Part shown: piece after piece, positions 33,331 to 41,658 of the stretch
How positions within the stretch are numbered: position 1 is the first letter of the stretch
Layout: every line of letters starts with the position of its first letter
Source of the DNA: Geodermatophilus tzadiensis
Lineage (GTDB): Bacteria > Actinomycetota > Actinomycetes > Mycobacteriales > Geodermatophilaceae
NCBI RefSeq assembly: GCF_003002915.1
Contig: NZ_PVTG01000002.1
Location: 248,001 to 312,000, forward strand
DNA length: 64,000 nucleotides
Direction: 5' to 3'
Made by a program: the position numbers and the translations under genes
The notes under the pieces: model-generated
What the model was told of the DNA's origin: nothing
Databases searched by the model: none
What the model saw: the letters and a program-made list of their open reading frames with translations, nothing else

Positions 33331-34767
33331 TCAGCCGACCGGCCGCTCGCTGCGGTCCTCCGACCAGAGGGTGTGGAAGGCGCCCTCCCGGTCGACCCGC
33401 CGGTAGGTGTGCGCCCCGAACAGGTCGCGCAGCCCCTGCACCAGCGCGGCCGGCAGCCGCTCGGCGCGCAGGCCGTCGTAGTAGGCCAGGGCGCTGGCGA
33501 AGCCCGGCGCGGGCACCCCGGCGCGGGCGGCCTCGGCGACCACGGTGCGCCAGCCCTCCTGGCACTGCGCGACCGCGTCGCGGAAGTAGGGGTGCACCAG
33601 CAGCGTGGGCAGGCCCGGGTCGTCGGTGAACGCCTGCCGGATCCGGTCGAGGAAGCGGGCGCGGATGATGCAGCCACCGCGCCAGATGGTGGCCAGCGCC
33701 GCCCGGTCGACGCGCCAGCCGTGGGCCTGCGCCCCGGCGGCGACCTGGTCGAAGCCCTGGGCGTAGGCCACCACCTTGGAGGCGTAGAGCGCCTGGCGGA
33801 CCGCCTCGACGAAGCCCTCGCGGTCGGCCACCGGCTCCGGCGGCGCGGCCGGGCCGGGCAGCGCCTCGCGGGCCGGGCCGCGCTGCTCGGCGTGCCCGGA
33901 CAGCGCGCGGGCGAACACCGCCTCGGCGATGCCGCTGACCGGGACGCCCAGGTCCAGGGCCGACTGCACCGTCCAGCGCCCGGTGCCCTTCTGCTCGGCC
34001 TGGTCGAGCACGACGTCGACGAAGGGCCGGCCGGTGTCGGCGTCGACGTGCCGCAGCACCTCGGCGGTGATCTCGATGAGGTAGGAGTCGAGGTCGCCCT
34101 CGTTCCACCCGGCGAACACCTCGCCGATCTCGGCGGGCGACATGCCCAGCCGGGTCCGCAGCAGGTCGTAGGCCTCGGCGATGAGCTGCATGTCGGCGTA
34201 CTCGATGCCGTTGTGCACCATCTTCACGAAGTGACCGGCCCCGTCGCCGTCGACGTGCGTGCAGCAGGGCGTCCCGTCCACGACGGCGGCGATGCCCTCC
34301 AGCAGCGGGCCGACGAGCGCGTAGGCCTCCGCCGAGCCGCCGGGCATGATGCTCGGCCCCAGCAGCGCGCCCTCCTCGCCGCCGCTGATGCCCGCGCCGA
34401 CGAAGTGCACGCCCTTCTCGGCGCAGGCCGCCGTGCGCCGGATCGTGTCGGTGTAGCGGGCGTTGCCGCCGTCGACGAGCACGTCGCCCGCCTCGAGCAC
34501 CGCCATCAGCTCCTCGACGACGGCGTCGGTCGAGGCCCCGGCCTGCACCATGACGATCACCCGCCGCGGCTTCTGCAGCGCGGAGACGAACTCCTGCACC
34601 GACCCGGTGGCGACGAACTCACCCTCGTCGCCGTGGGCGGCCAGCAGCGCGTCGGTGCGGGCCCGCGTGCGGTTGTGGACGACGACCCGGCAGCCGTGCC
34701 GCGCGAGGTTGCGGGCGAGGTTGGCGCCCATCACGGCCAGCCCGGTCACACCGATCTCTTGGCTCAT
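33331..34767 (-). CDS. gnd: 6-phosphogluconate dehydrogenase, decarboxylating
   Basis: The 478-residue enzyme has the NADP fold IGVTGLAVMGANLARNLARHG, the substrate region GISGGEEGALLGPSIMPGGS and catalytic Lys in HFVKMVHNGIEYADMQLIAE, with a C-terminal helical domain (GWRVDRAALATIWRGGCIIRARFL). It makes ribulose 5-phosphate, CO2 and NADPH in the pentose phosphate pathway. Length and motifs match the long (about 470-residue) class. The ATG start at 34767 is divergent from the TetR regulator 121 bp away. Confidence 0.96.
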   Translation of the reverse strand: MSQEIGVTGLAVMGANLARNLARHGCRVVVHNRTRARTDALLAAHGDEGEFVATGSVQEFVSALQKPRRVIVMVQAGASTDAVVEELMAVLEAGDVLVDGGNARYTDTIRRTAACAEKGVHFVGAGISGGEEGALLGPSIMPGGSAEAYALVGPLLEGIAAVVDGTPCCTHVDGDGAGHFVKMVHNGIEYADMQLIAEAYDLLRTRLGMSPAEIGEVFAGWNEGDLDSYLIEITAEVLRHVDADTGRPFVDVVLDQAEQKGTGRWTVQSALDLGVPVSGIAEAVFARALSGHAEQRGPAREALPGPAAPPEPVADREGFVEAVRQALYASKVVAYAQGFDQVAAGAQAHGWRVDRAALATIWRGGCIIRARFLDRIRQAFTDDPGLPTLLVHPYFRDAVAQCQEGWRTVVAEAARAGVPAPGFASALAYYDGLRAERLPAALVQGLRDLFGAHTYRRVDREGAFHTLWSEDRSERPVG

Positions 34768-34876
34768 GCCCGGCCATGCTGCCGCACCCGACGGGCCCGC
34801 GAGAAGGGCTCGGGTGCCGCGCCGGAGCGCCCCCCGTCGCGGGTGCCGGCCGTGTCCCGGCAGGTCGCGGCGGTCC

Positions 34877-34882
34877 TAGGCT
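34877..34882 (+). promoter_or_regulatory. -10 hexamer TAGGCT, leaderless start of TetR gene
   Basis: TAGGCT is followed by 6 nt and GTG at 34889; no ribosome site is present between them. Confidence 0.6.
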
Positions 34883-34888
34883 CGGCGC

Positions 34889-35479
34889 GTGATCGCGCCC
34901 CCGGACGAGGTGGTCCGCCAGGCCGCGCTCACCCTCCTGCGCGAGGAGCGCCTCGACACCACCGTGCTCGCCGCCCGGCTGGGCATCTCGCGGGTCACCC
35001 TGTTCCGGCGGGTCGGCAACCGCGACGCCATCCTCGGCGAGGCGCTGTGGTGGCTGGCGGAGCGGACGCTGCACCGGGCGGTCGCCGACCACGACGCCGG
35101 CACGGCCGCGCCGCGCGGGCCCGGCCGGCTGCGCAGCCTCGCCGTCATCGAGCACTACCGCGGCCTGCTGGGGACGGCGCCCGCGCTGCGCCGCCTGCTC
35201 GACGACGAGCCGGCCACCGCCCTGCGCATCCTCACCGATCCGCGGGGCCGGGTGCAGCCGCGCCTGGTCGAGGCCTACACCGCGCTGTTCGAGCGCGACG
35301 TCGAGGAGCTCGGGCTGGTCCCGGCTGTGCCGCTGCCGCTGCTGTCCTACGCCGTGGTGCGGCTGGGGGAGTCGTTCCTCTACTCCGACGTCATGGTCTC
35401 GCGCGAGCCCGACCTCGCGGCCGCGGCCACGGTGTGCGACGCGCTGGTGACCGGCGTGCTCGGGGTCCGGGCCGGCTGA
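34889..35479 (+). CDS. TetR-family regulator, QsdR-like
   Basis: The 196-residue protein has an N-terminal helix-turn-helix, LAARLGISRVTLFRRVGNRDAIL, at residues 28-50, and a C-terminal ligand domain in which IEHYRGLLGTAPALRRLLDDEP resembles QsdR-type regulators. It is divergent from gnd and convergent with bcp, with only 6 nt to the latter. Ligand and targets are unknown; the gnd promoter is the nearest candidate. Confidence 0.88.
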   Translation: MIAPPDEVVRQAALTLLREERLDTTVLAARLGISRVTLFRRVGNRDAILGEALWWLAERTLHRAVADHDAGTAAPRGPGRLRSLAVIEHYRGLLGTAPALRRLLDDEPATALRILTDPRGRVQPRLVEAYTALFERDVEELGLVPAVPLPLLSYAVVRLGESFLYSDVMVSREPDLAAAATVCDALVTGVLGVRAG

Positions 35480-35485
35480 CCGGGC

Positions 35486-35974
35486 TCAGCCCAGCCCGAG
35501 GTCGCGGCGCAGCTTGGCGACGTGCCCGGTGGCCTTGACGTTGTAGGCGGCCCGCTCCACCCGGCCCTCGGCGTCGATGACGAACGTCGACCGGATGACG
35601 CCCTGCACCTCCTTGCCGTACAGCTTCTTGGTGCCGTACGCGCCGTAGGCGGCCAGCACCTGCTTGTCCGGGTCGGAGACGAGCGTGATGCCCAGGCCCT
35701 CCTGCTCGCGGAAGCGCTGCAGCTTTTCCGGCGGGTCGGGCGAGATGCCGATGATGTCCAGCCCGGCCTCGGCCAGCTCGCCGGCGGCGGCGGTGAAGTC
35801 GACCGCCTGCGTGGTGCAGCCGGGGGTCAGGGCGGCGGGATAGCAGTAGACGATCACCCGGCGCCCGCGGTGGTCGGCGAGCGACACCGGGGTGCCGTCG
35901 GCGTCGGGCAGGGTGAAGTCCGGGGCCGGGTCGCCGGGCGCGAGGCGGATCGGGGCGGGCGCGGTCTCGGTCAT
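35486..35974 (-). CDS. bcp: Thioredoxin-dependent peroxiredoxin, Bcp type
   Basis: The 162-residue AhpC/TSA fold protein has [11 protein letters not shown], the peroxidatic Cys in [13 protein letters not shown] and [12 protein letters not shown]. It reduces peroxides using thioredoxin-type donors. The position five residues after the peroxidatic Cys is Val, so it lacks the resolving Cys found in E. coli Bcp and should act as a 1-Cys enzyme. The ATG at 35974 starts [11 protein letters not shown]; one three codons upstream is possible. Confidence 0.93.
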   Translation of the reverse strand: MTETAPAPIRLAPGDPAPDFTLPDADGTPVSLADHRGRRVIVYCYPAALTPGCTTQAVDFTAAAGELAEAGLDIIGISPDPPEKLQRFREQEGLGITLVSDPDKQVLAAYGAYGTKKLYGKEVQGVIRSTFVIDAEGRVERAAYNVKATGHVAKLRRDLGLG

Positions 35975-36021
35975 GCCCGGCATCCTGCCGTGCCCGGACC
36001 ACCGCGCGGCAGCGAGGGCGG

Positions 36022-36426
36022 CTATCCCGCGAGGAAGGACAGCCGCACGTGCCGCTGCGGGTTGTCCCGGTTGGTGTCGACCAGGCAGATCCGCTGCCAG
36101 GTGCCCAGCTGCAGGCGCCCCTCGAGCACCGGCACGCTCGCGTGCGGCGGCACGAACGCCGGCAGCACGTGGTCGCGGCCGTGCCCGGCGCTGCCGTGCC
36201 GGTGCCGCCAGCGGTCGTCGCGGGGGAGCAGCTCGTCGAGCTGCGCGAGCAGGTCGTCGTCGCTGCCCGAGCCGGTCTCGATGACGGCCACGCCCGCCGT
36301 CGCGTGCGGCACGAAGACGTGCAGCAGGCCGTCGCTCTCGCCGCGGACGAACTCCTCGCACTCCCCGGTCAGGTCCACCACCGTCGGCACCCCACCGGTC
36401 CGCACCGCCCGCAGCTCCGATCGCAC
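36022..36426 (-). CDS. YjbQ/UPF0047 family protein
   Basis: The 134-residue protein matches UPF0047 (secondary thiamine-phosphate synthase-type): [38 protein letters not shown] with several metal-binding His, and [14 protein letters not shown] near the end. Some members have weak thiamine phosphate synthase activity; the physiological role is unknown. The GTG at 36426 matches the family start. It is divergent from rph and upstream of bcp on the same strand. Confidence 0.88.
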   Translation of the reverse strand: MRSELRAVRTGGVPTVVDLTGECEEFVRGESDGLLHVFVPHATAGVAVIETGSGSDDDLLAQLDELLPRDDRWRHRHGSAGHGRDHVLPAFVPPHASVPVLEGRLQLGTWQRICLVDTNRDNPQRHVRLSFLAG

Positions 36427-36488
36427 GAGGCCGATCGTGGCCCAGCCGCGGCCGTCTCGCCGGGCGGGAGGCGGCGCGGCCGCGTCGT

Positions 36489-36494
36489 TAGGCT
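36489..36494 (+). promoter_or_regulatory. -10 hexamer TAGGCT before rph
   Basis: TAGGCT lies 8 nt before the rph GTG at 36503. The rph-rdgB message is probably leaderless or nearly so. Confidence 0.5.
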
Positions 36495-36502
36495 CGGCGT
36501 CC

Positions 36503-37240
36503 GTGACCCGCCCCGACGGCCGCTCGGCCGACCAGCTCCGCCCGGTGACCATCACGCGCAACTGGCTCGACCACGCCGAGGGATCGGTGCTCGTCGAGTT
36601 CGGCCGCACCCGGGTGCTGTGCGCGGCCAGCGTCACCGAGGGCGTGCCGCGCTGGCGCAAGGGGTCGGGGCTGGGCTGGGTCACCGCCGAGTACGCGATG
36701 CTGCCGCGCGCCACCCACACCCGCGGCGACCGCGAGTCGGTGCGCGGGAGGATCGGCGGGCGCACCCACGAGATCAGCCGGCTCATCGGCCGCTCGCTGC
36801 GCGCCTCGATCGACCTGGCCGCGCTCGGGGAGAACAGCATCGCCCTCGACTGCGACGTCCTGCAGGCCGACGGCGGCACCCGGACGGCGGCGATCACCGG
36901 CGCGTACGTGGCCCTGGCCGACGCCGTCTCCTGGCTGGGCGACCGGCGCAAGCTCGCGCGGAAGACCGCGATCGTGCAGTCGGTGGCCGCGGTGAGCGTC
37001 GGCGTCGTCGACGGCGAGCCGCGCCTGGACCTCGCCTACGAGGAGGACGTGACGGCCGGCACCGACATGAACGTCGTCTGCACCGGCGAGGGCGGCTTCG
37101 TGGAGGTGCAGGGCACCGCCGAGGGCGCGGTCTTCGACCGGCCGACCCTCGACGCGCTGCTCGACCTCGCCGTCGCCGGGTGCGCCGAGCTCACCCGCGT
37201 GCAGCAGGAGGCACTGCAGGCGGCGGGTGCGGGCCGGTGA
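36503..37240 (+). CDS. rph: RNase PH
   Basis: The 245-residue phosphorolytic 3'-5' exonuclease has the full family pattern: [56 protein letters not shown] and the phosphate-binding [22 protein letters not shown]. It trims the 3' ends of tRNA precursors. The GTG at 36503 follows TAGGCT by 8 nt. The stop overlaps the rdgB start (GTGA), the common actinobacterial pair. Confidence 0.97.
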   Translation: MTRPDGRSADQLRPVTITRNWLDHAEGSVLVEFGRTRVLCAASVTEGVPRWRKGSGLGWVTAEYAMLPRATHTRGDRESVRGRIGGRTHEISRLIGRSLRASIDLAALGENSIALDCDVLQADGGTRTAAITGAYVALADAVSWLGDRRKLARKTAIVQSVAAVSVGVVDGEPRLDLAYEEDVTAGTDMNVVCTGEGGFVEVQGTAEGAVFDRPTLDALLDLAVAGCAELTRVQQEALQAAGAGR

Positions 37241-37845
37241 CCCGCCTGCTGCTGGCCACCCGCAACGCGGGCAAGCTCGCCGAGCTGCAGCGGCTGCTGG
37301 AGAGCGCCGTCCGCGGCGTCGAGGTGGTGGGCCTGCGCGACGTCGAGGAGTACCCGGAGGCGCCCGAGACCGGCGCGACCTTCGCCGAGAACGCGCTGCT
37401 CAAGGCGCGGGAGGCGGTCCGGTACACCGGCCTGCCGGCGGTCGCCGACGACTCGGGCATCACCGTCGACGCGCTCAACGGGATGCCCGGTGTGCTCTCG
37501 GCGCGCTGGTCGGGCCGGCACGGCGACGACCCGGCGAACACCGCACTGCTGCTCGGCCAGCTCGCCGACGTCCCCGACGAGCGCCGCGGGGCGGCCTTCG
37601 TCTGCGCCGCCGCCCTGGTCACCCCCGACGGCAGCGAGCACGTCGTCGAGCGGCAGTGGCGCGGGCGCGTGGTGCGCGAACCGCGCGGCGGCAACGGCTT
37701 CGGCTACGACCCGGTGTTCCTGCCCGACGGCCTCGACCTCACCGCCGCCGAGCTGGCGCCGCAGGAGAAGGACGCCCGCAGCCACCGCGGCCAGGCGTTC
37801 ACCGCGCTGGTGCCGGTGGTCGCCCAGGAGCTGGGCGACCGCTGA
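37237..37845 (+). CDS. rdgB: XTP/dITP diphosphatase (Ham1/RdgB)
   Basis: The 202-residue pyrophosphatase cleans the nucleotide pool of inosine and xanthosine triphosphates. [18 protein letters not shown] (the nucleotide-binding T-x-N-x-x-K), [29 protein letters not shown] and GFGYDPVF are diagnostic. It is translationally coupled to rph. It ends 6 nt before the convergent membrane protein gene. Confidence 0.97.
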   Translation: MTRLLLATRNAGKLAELQRLLESAVRGVEVVGLRDVEEYPEAPETGATFAENALLKAREAVRYTGLPAVADDSGITVDALNGMPGVLSARWSGRHGDDPANTALLLGQLADVPDERRGAAFVCAAALVTPDGSEHVVERQWRGRVVREPRGGNGFGYDPVFLPDGLDLTAAELAPQEKDARSHRGQAFTALVPVVAQELGDR

Positions 37846-37851
37846 GCGGGC

Positions 37852-38394
37852 TCAGCGCCCCGCCGACCAGGTGACGAAGGCCGCCGCGGCGGCGGTGAGC
37901 GCGGGCGGGAACGCCAGCACCAGCCAGGCGGCCAGCACGCGGTCGGTGCGCCACAGGCCCGGCAGCCGCTGCGGCACGACGGACGCCGACGTGGCCGCCT
38001 CCTCGGCGGCGGTTCCCGCGGAGGTCCGGGTGGCCTGCCACGCCTCCACCCGCGCCCACGCCGGGGCGAGGCCGCAGCCCACCGCCACGGCCAGCGCGGC
38101 GGCGAGGGCGACCGGGAGGCTGCCGGGCACCGCCAGCACCACCCCGGCCATCCCGGCGCCGGCGACGAACCCGGCCACGCTCACCGCCCCCAGGCAGAAG
38201 ACCACGGCGTAGGCGACGGCGAGCACGGTGCAGGCGCCGGCCACGACCTCGGTCCAGGGGCGGTCGAGCAGCAGCAGGACGCCGGCCGCGAGCGCGACGA
38301 GGGCGGCGCAGGCGAGCGTCACGCGGCCCATGGGCACCGGCTCCGGCGGGGACGGCGGCGCGACGGCGGGACGAGCGGGCACGACGGCGCTCAC
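37852..38394 (-). CDS. Membrane protein, partner of MshEN glycosyltransferase
   Basis: The 180-residue protein has about five hydrophobic spans (VTLACAALVALAAGVLLLL, VVAGACTVLAVAYAVVFCLG, VSVAGFVAGAGMAGVVL, PVALAAALAVAVGCG, and VLAAWLVLAFPPALTAAAAAF near the end). No family is recognised. The GTG at 38394 overlaps the stop of the glycosyltransferase gene (GTGA), so it is almost certainly cotranslated and may act with it at the membrane. Confidence 0.75.
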   Translation of the reverse strand: MSAVVPARPAVAPPSPPEPVPMGRVTLACAALVALAAGVLLLLDRPWTEVVAGACTVLAVAYAVVFCLGAVSVAGFVAGAGMAGVVLAVPGSLPVALAAALAVAVGCGLAPAWARVEAWQATRTSAGTAAEEAATSASVVPQRLPGLWRTDRVLAAWLVLAFPPALTAAAAAFVTWSAGR

Positions 38395-40397
38395 CGGGGA
38401 CCGCCGGCGGTCAGGTCGGCCCAGCCCAGCCGCTCGGGCCGGCCGTCGTCGGCGGCTCCCGCCGGCGGCTCGTCGCGCACGTGGCTGGACAGCCCGTGCG
38501 TCGTCTTCTCCCAGTAGAAGGGTTTGGTCAGCAGCTGCCAGGCCGCCTTGTACGACGCGACCGAGTGCAGCAGCCAGTACAGCGGTGAGAGCAGCGCGAA
38601 GGGCACCAGGCCGTAGCTGCGCCGCTTGAAGCCGGCCAGCAGCGACAGGTAGACGATCACGCCGTTGCCGAAGACCAGGTTGGCCGTGCTGACCCACAGC
38701 AGCCACTCCGGCAGCACCGGCAGCAGCGCCCCGGGTTCGACCAGCTCGACCAGGAACAGCGCGTACAGCCACGGGGTGAGCAGGAACATCGCGGGCGTGC
38801 CGCCGATGAGCAGCCCGAAGCCGGCGGCCTGGCGCGGCCCGACGGTGCGCACCAGGTGCACCGGGCGGCGGGTGTGCACCAGGACGGTCTGCATGTAGCC
38901 CTTGATCCAGCGGCTGCGCTGCCGGATCCAGTTGCCGACGGCCATGTTGGCCTCCTCGTACGTCGTCGAGTTGACGACGGCGACGCGGTGGCCGCGGGCG
39001 GAGGCGCGGATGCCGAGGTCGGCGTCCTCTGTGACGTTGAAGGGGTCCCAGCCGCCGAGCCGGCGCAGCAGGTCGGTGCGGAAGTGGTTGCTCGTCCCGC
39101 CCAGGGGGATGGGCAGCCGCATCCGGTCGAGGCCGGCGAGGGTGTAGTCGAACCAGGACGAGTACTCGAGGGTGAACATGCGGGTGAGCACGTTCTCCCG
39201 GGCGTTGAAGTAGTTCAACGCCGCCTGCACGCAGACCAGGTCCTCCCCGCCCTTGCGGAAGGCGACGACGGCCTTCTTCAGCTGGTCGGGGTCGGGCCGG
39301 TCCTCGGCGTCGTAGATGACGACGTGCTCGCCCCGGGCGAAGGTCAGGCCCACGTTGCACGCCCGCGGCTTGGTCTTGGGCAGCGAGTGCGGGACGACGA
39401 CGATGCGCACGAGGTCCGGCGGCGCGGCGGCCAGCGCGGCCTCCAGCGTCTCGGGGTCGTCCTCCTCGAGCAGCAGGAGGATCTCCATCTTCTCCCGCGG
39501 GTAGTCCAGCGCCGCGAGGTTGCGCACGAGCAGCCCGACGATGCCGGCCTCGCGGTAGACCGGGACGAGGATCGTGTACCGGGGCAGGTCGTCGTCGGTG
39601 AGCGCGGCGACCTCGGCGTCGGTGACCTGCTCGACGGTCTCGTAGGCGGTGCCGACCGTGCTGATCAGCGCCTTGGCGCCGACGGCCAGGGCGACGACGA
39701 CGTTGACCGTCGCCACCAGCACCGTCACGGTGGACGCCGGCGCCAGGACCAGCCCCACCGCGGTGGCCAGCAGGAGCGCAACGGCGAGGGCGACCTGCGG
39801 CCACACGAACACCGTGGACGCCGACTCCTCGGGCCGGCGCTCGGCCAGCGAGCTGACCGCCTCGTGCACCAGCTCGTCGCGCCACACGGTGCGCAGCGCC
39901 CGCTGCACGTCCCAGTCGGTGGTGACCACCTGCCGGACGCGGGGGATGCCGGTGCGGGCGGCCACCTCGGCCTCGACGTGCGCCGACGGGCGGCCGGCGG
40001 TGGCGACGACGACCCGCTGCCGGCCGTCCTCGTCGCGCTCCACCTCCAGCGGCAGCCACAGCTCGCGCGCCAGCAGCGCGGCGGGGAACAGCCGGGCCAG
40101 CTCCGGGTCGACCTGCACCGGGTCGACGAAGGCCAGGTCGGTGCCCCACACCTCGGCGAGGGCGACGTAGAGCTGCCGGCGGGTGACCAGCCCCCGGGCG
40201 AGCAGCACCGAGCCCAGCGGCTCGCCGATCCGCCGGCCCTGGGCCAGCGCGTCCGACAGCTGCGTCGGCGTGAGCGCGCCCTGGTCGACGAGCACGTCGC
40301 CGAGGCGGCGCTCGACCCGCCGCACGGGCGGCGGGGGCGGCGGCGGGGCGGACCCCCGGGCGCGGTCGGGCCGGAGCCGGGGCGGGGGAGCGGTCAC
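38391..40397 (-). CDS. GT2 glycosyltransferase with N-terminal MshEN (c-di-GMP-binding type) domain
   Basis: The 668-residue protein has, in order: a Pro/Arg-rich start; an MshEN/T2SSE_N-like domain (about 30-170) with motifs RLGDVLVDQGALTPTQL (31-47) and LGSVLLARGLVTRRQL (61-76); two membrane spans (about 198-248); a processive GT2 domain (273-500) with DAED (363-366), TEDADLG (456-462) and QRSRW (493-497); and several C-terminal spans (515-640). The set of D, ED and QxxRW motifs marks a membrane polysaccharide synthase. The layout resembles phage N4 receptor protein NfrB. MshEN domains bind c-di-GMP, so the synthase is predicted to be c-di-GMP-controlled. Confidence 0.9.
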   Translation of the reverse strand: MTAPPPRLRPDRARGSAPPPPPPPVRRVERRLGDVLVDQGALTPTQLSDALAQGRRIGEPLGSVLLARGLVTRRQLYVALAEVWGTDLAFVDPVQVDPELARLFPAALLARELWLPLEVERDEDGRQRVVVATAGRPSAHVEAEVAARTGIPRVRQVVTTDWDVQRALRTVWRDELVHEAVSSLAERRPEESASTVFVWPQVALAVALLLATAVGLVLAPASTVTVLVATVNVVVALAVGAKALISTVGTAYETVEQVTDAEVAALTDDDLPRYTILVPVYREAGIVGLLVRNLAALDYPREKMEILLLLEEDDPETLEAALAAAPPDLVRIVVVPHSLPKTKPRACNVGLTFARGEHVVIYDAEDRPDPDQLKKAVVAFRKGGEDLVCVQAALNYFNARENVLTRMFTLEYSSWFDYTLAGLDRMRLPIPLGGTSNHFRTDLLRRLGGWDPFNVTEDADLGIRASARGHRVAVVNSTTYEEANMAVGNWIRQRSRWIKGYMQTVLVHTRRPVHLVRTVGPRQAAGFGLLIGGTPAMFLLTPWLYALFLVELVEPGALLPVLPEWLLWVSTANLVFGNGVIVYLSLLAGFKRRSYGLVPFALLSPLYWLLHSVASYKAAWQLLTKPFYWEKTTHGLSSHVRDEPPAGAADDGRPERLGWADLTAGGPR

Positions 40398-40546
40398 CCC
40401 GGGGACATCGGCGGACGGCCGGTGCCGGTCCAGTCAGCCGACCGGCGCGCTCACCCGCAGGGGTGGGGCGGCGATCCGGCCCGGGACCGGCCGGGGACGG
40501 CTAGGGTCCGCCGGCGCGGGCGGCGGAGCCCGCGGAGGAGGCCGGG

Positions 40547-41641
40547 GTGCGCGCGGACCGCAGGGCGTGGGCGACGGGGCTGCGCCCCGGGCCGGTGGGC
40601 TACCGGCGGGCGGAGGTGCTGCGCGGCGGGTTCGGCGCGCTGGTCGGCATCGCGCTGGCCGGGCTGACCGCGTCGGCGGTCCCCGGCGGGCCGGCCGGCC
40701 TGCCGTGGATCGTGGCCCCGATGGGCGCCACCGCCGTCCTGCTCTTCGCCGCGCCGGCCAGCCCGCTGGCACAGCCGTGGCCGGTGCTGGCCGGCAACAC
40801 CGTCTCGACACTGGTCGGGGTGGCCGCCGGCAAGCTGCTCGACGACGTCACGCCGGCCGCCGCGGTCGCCGTCGGGGTGGCGGTCCCGCTGATGATGGTG
40901 CTGCGCTGCGTGCACCCGCCCGGCGGCGCGTGCGCCCTGTTCACCGCGGTCGGCGGGGCGGCGGTGCACGACCACGGCTGGGCGTTCGTGCTGTGGCCGG
41001 TCGGCGTCGACACCGTGGTGCTGCTGCTGGTGGCGGCGCTGGTGAACAATCTGACCGGCCGGCCCTACCCGCACGTGCCCGAGTCGCCGCCTCCGCCCGG
41101 TGCCGACGTGCCGCCCACCGAGCGGGTCGGGCTGCGCACCGAGGACGTGCGGGCGGCGATGGACCGCCTCGACCGCGGCCTCGACGTCATGCCCGGCGAC
41201 GTGCTGGCGCTGGTCCGCGAGGCCGAGGCGCACGCGCTGGACCGCCGGCTCGGGCAGCTGCGGGTCGGTGCGTTGATGGCCCGCGACGTCCGCACCGTGC
41301 AGCCCCAGGAGACGCTCTACCGGGCGCGGATGCTGATGAACCAGCACGCGGTCAAGGCGCTGCCGGTGGTCACCGAGGACCGGCGGGTGGTCGGCATCGT
41401 GACCGTGCACGACCTGTTCAACCTCGACGTCGCCGCGCTGGACCCGGTGTCGCGGGTGATGAGCAGCCCGGTCACCACCGTCGGCGTGGACACCCCGGTG
41501 TCGCAGCTGGTGGGCCTGATGGCCGACCGCGGGCTGCGGCACCTGCCCGTGGTCGGCGACGACGACCGGCTGGCCGGGATCGTCACCCGCGCCGAGCTGG
41601 TCGCCGTCCTGCACCGCGCGCTCGTCGACGCGCGGCCCTGA
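40547..41641 (+). CDS. HPP-family membrane protein with two CBS domains
   Basis: The 364-residue protein has an N-terminal HPP domain of four spans, with the name-giving motif in LRCVHPPGGACAL, and a C-terminal CBS pair (about 230-360: MARDVRTVQPQETLYRARMLM and VMSSPVTTVGVDTPVSQLVGLM). HPP proteins include nitrite transporters in cyanobacteria and plants; CBS pairs bind adenosine nucleotides. Transport of a small anion gated by energy state is a reasonable guess. The GTG at 40547 has GGAGGAGG five bases upstream. It is divergent from the glycosyltransferase. Confidence 0.9.
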   Translation: MRADRRAWATGLRPGPVGYRRAEVLRGGFGALVGIALAGLTASAVPGGPAGLPWIVAPMGATAVLLFAAPASPLAQPWPVLAGNTVSTLVGVAAGKLLDDVTPAAAVAVGVAVPLMMVLRCVHPPGGACALFTAVGGAAVHDHGWAFVLWPVGVDTVVLLLVAALVNNLTGRPYPHVPESPPPPGADVPPTERVGLRTEDVRAAMDRLDRGLDVMPGDVLALVREAEAHALDRRLGQLRVGALMARDVRTVQPQETLYRARMLMNQHAVKALPVVTEDRRVVGIVTVHDLFNLDVAALDPVSRVMSSPVTTVGVDTPVSQLVGLMADRGLRHLPVVGDDDRLAGIVTRAELVAVLHRALVDARP

Positions 41642-41658
41642 GCGTCAGGGGGTGGGCG

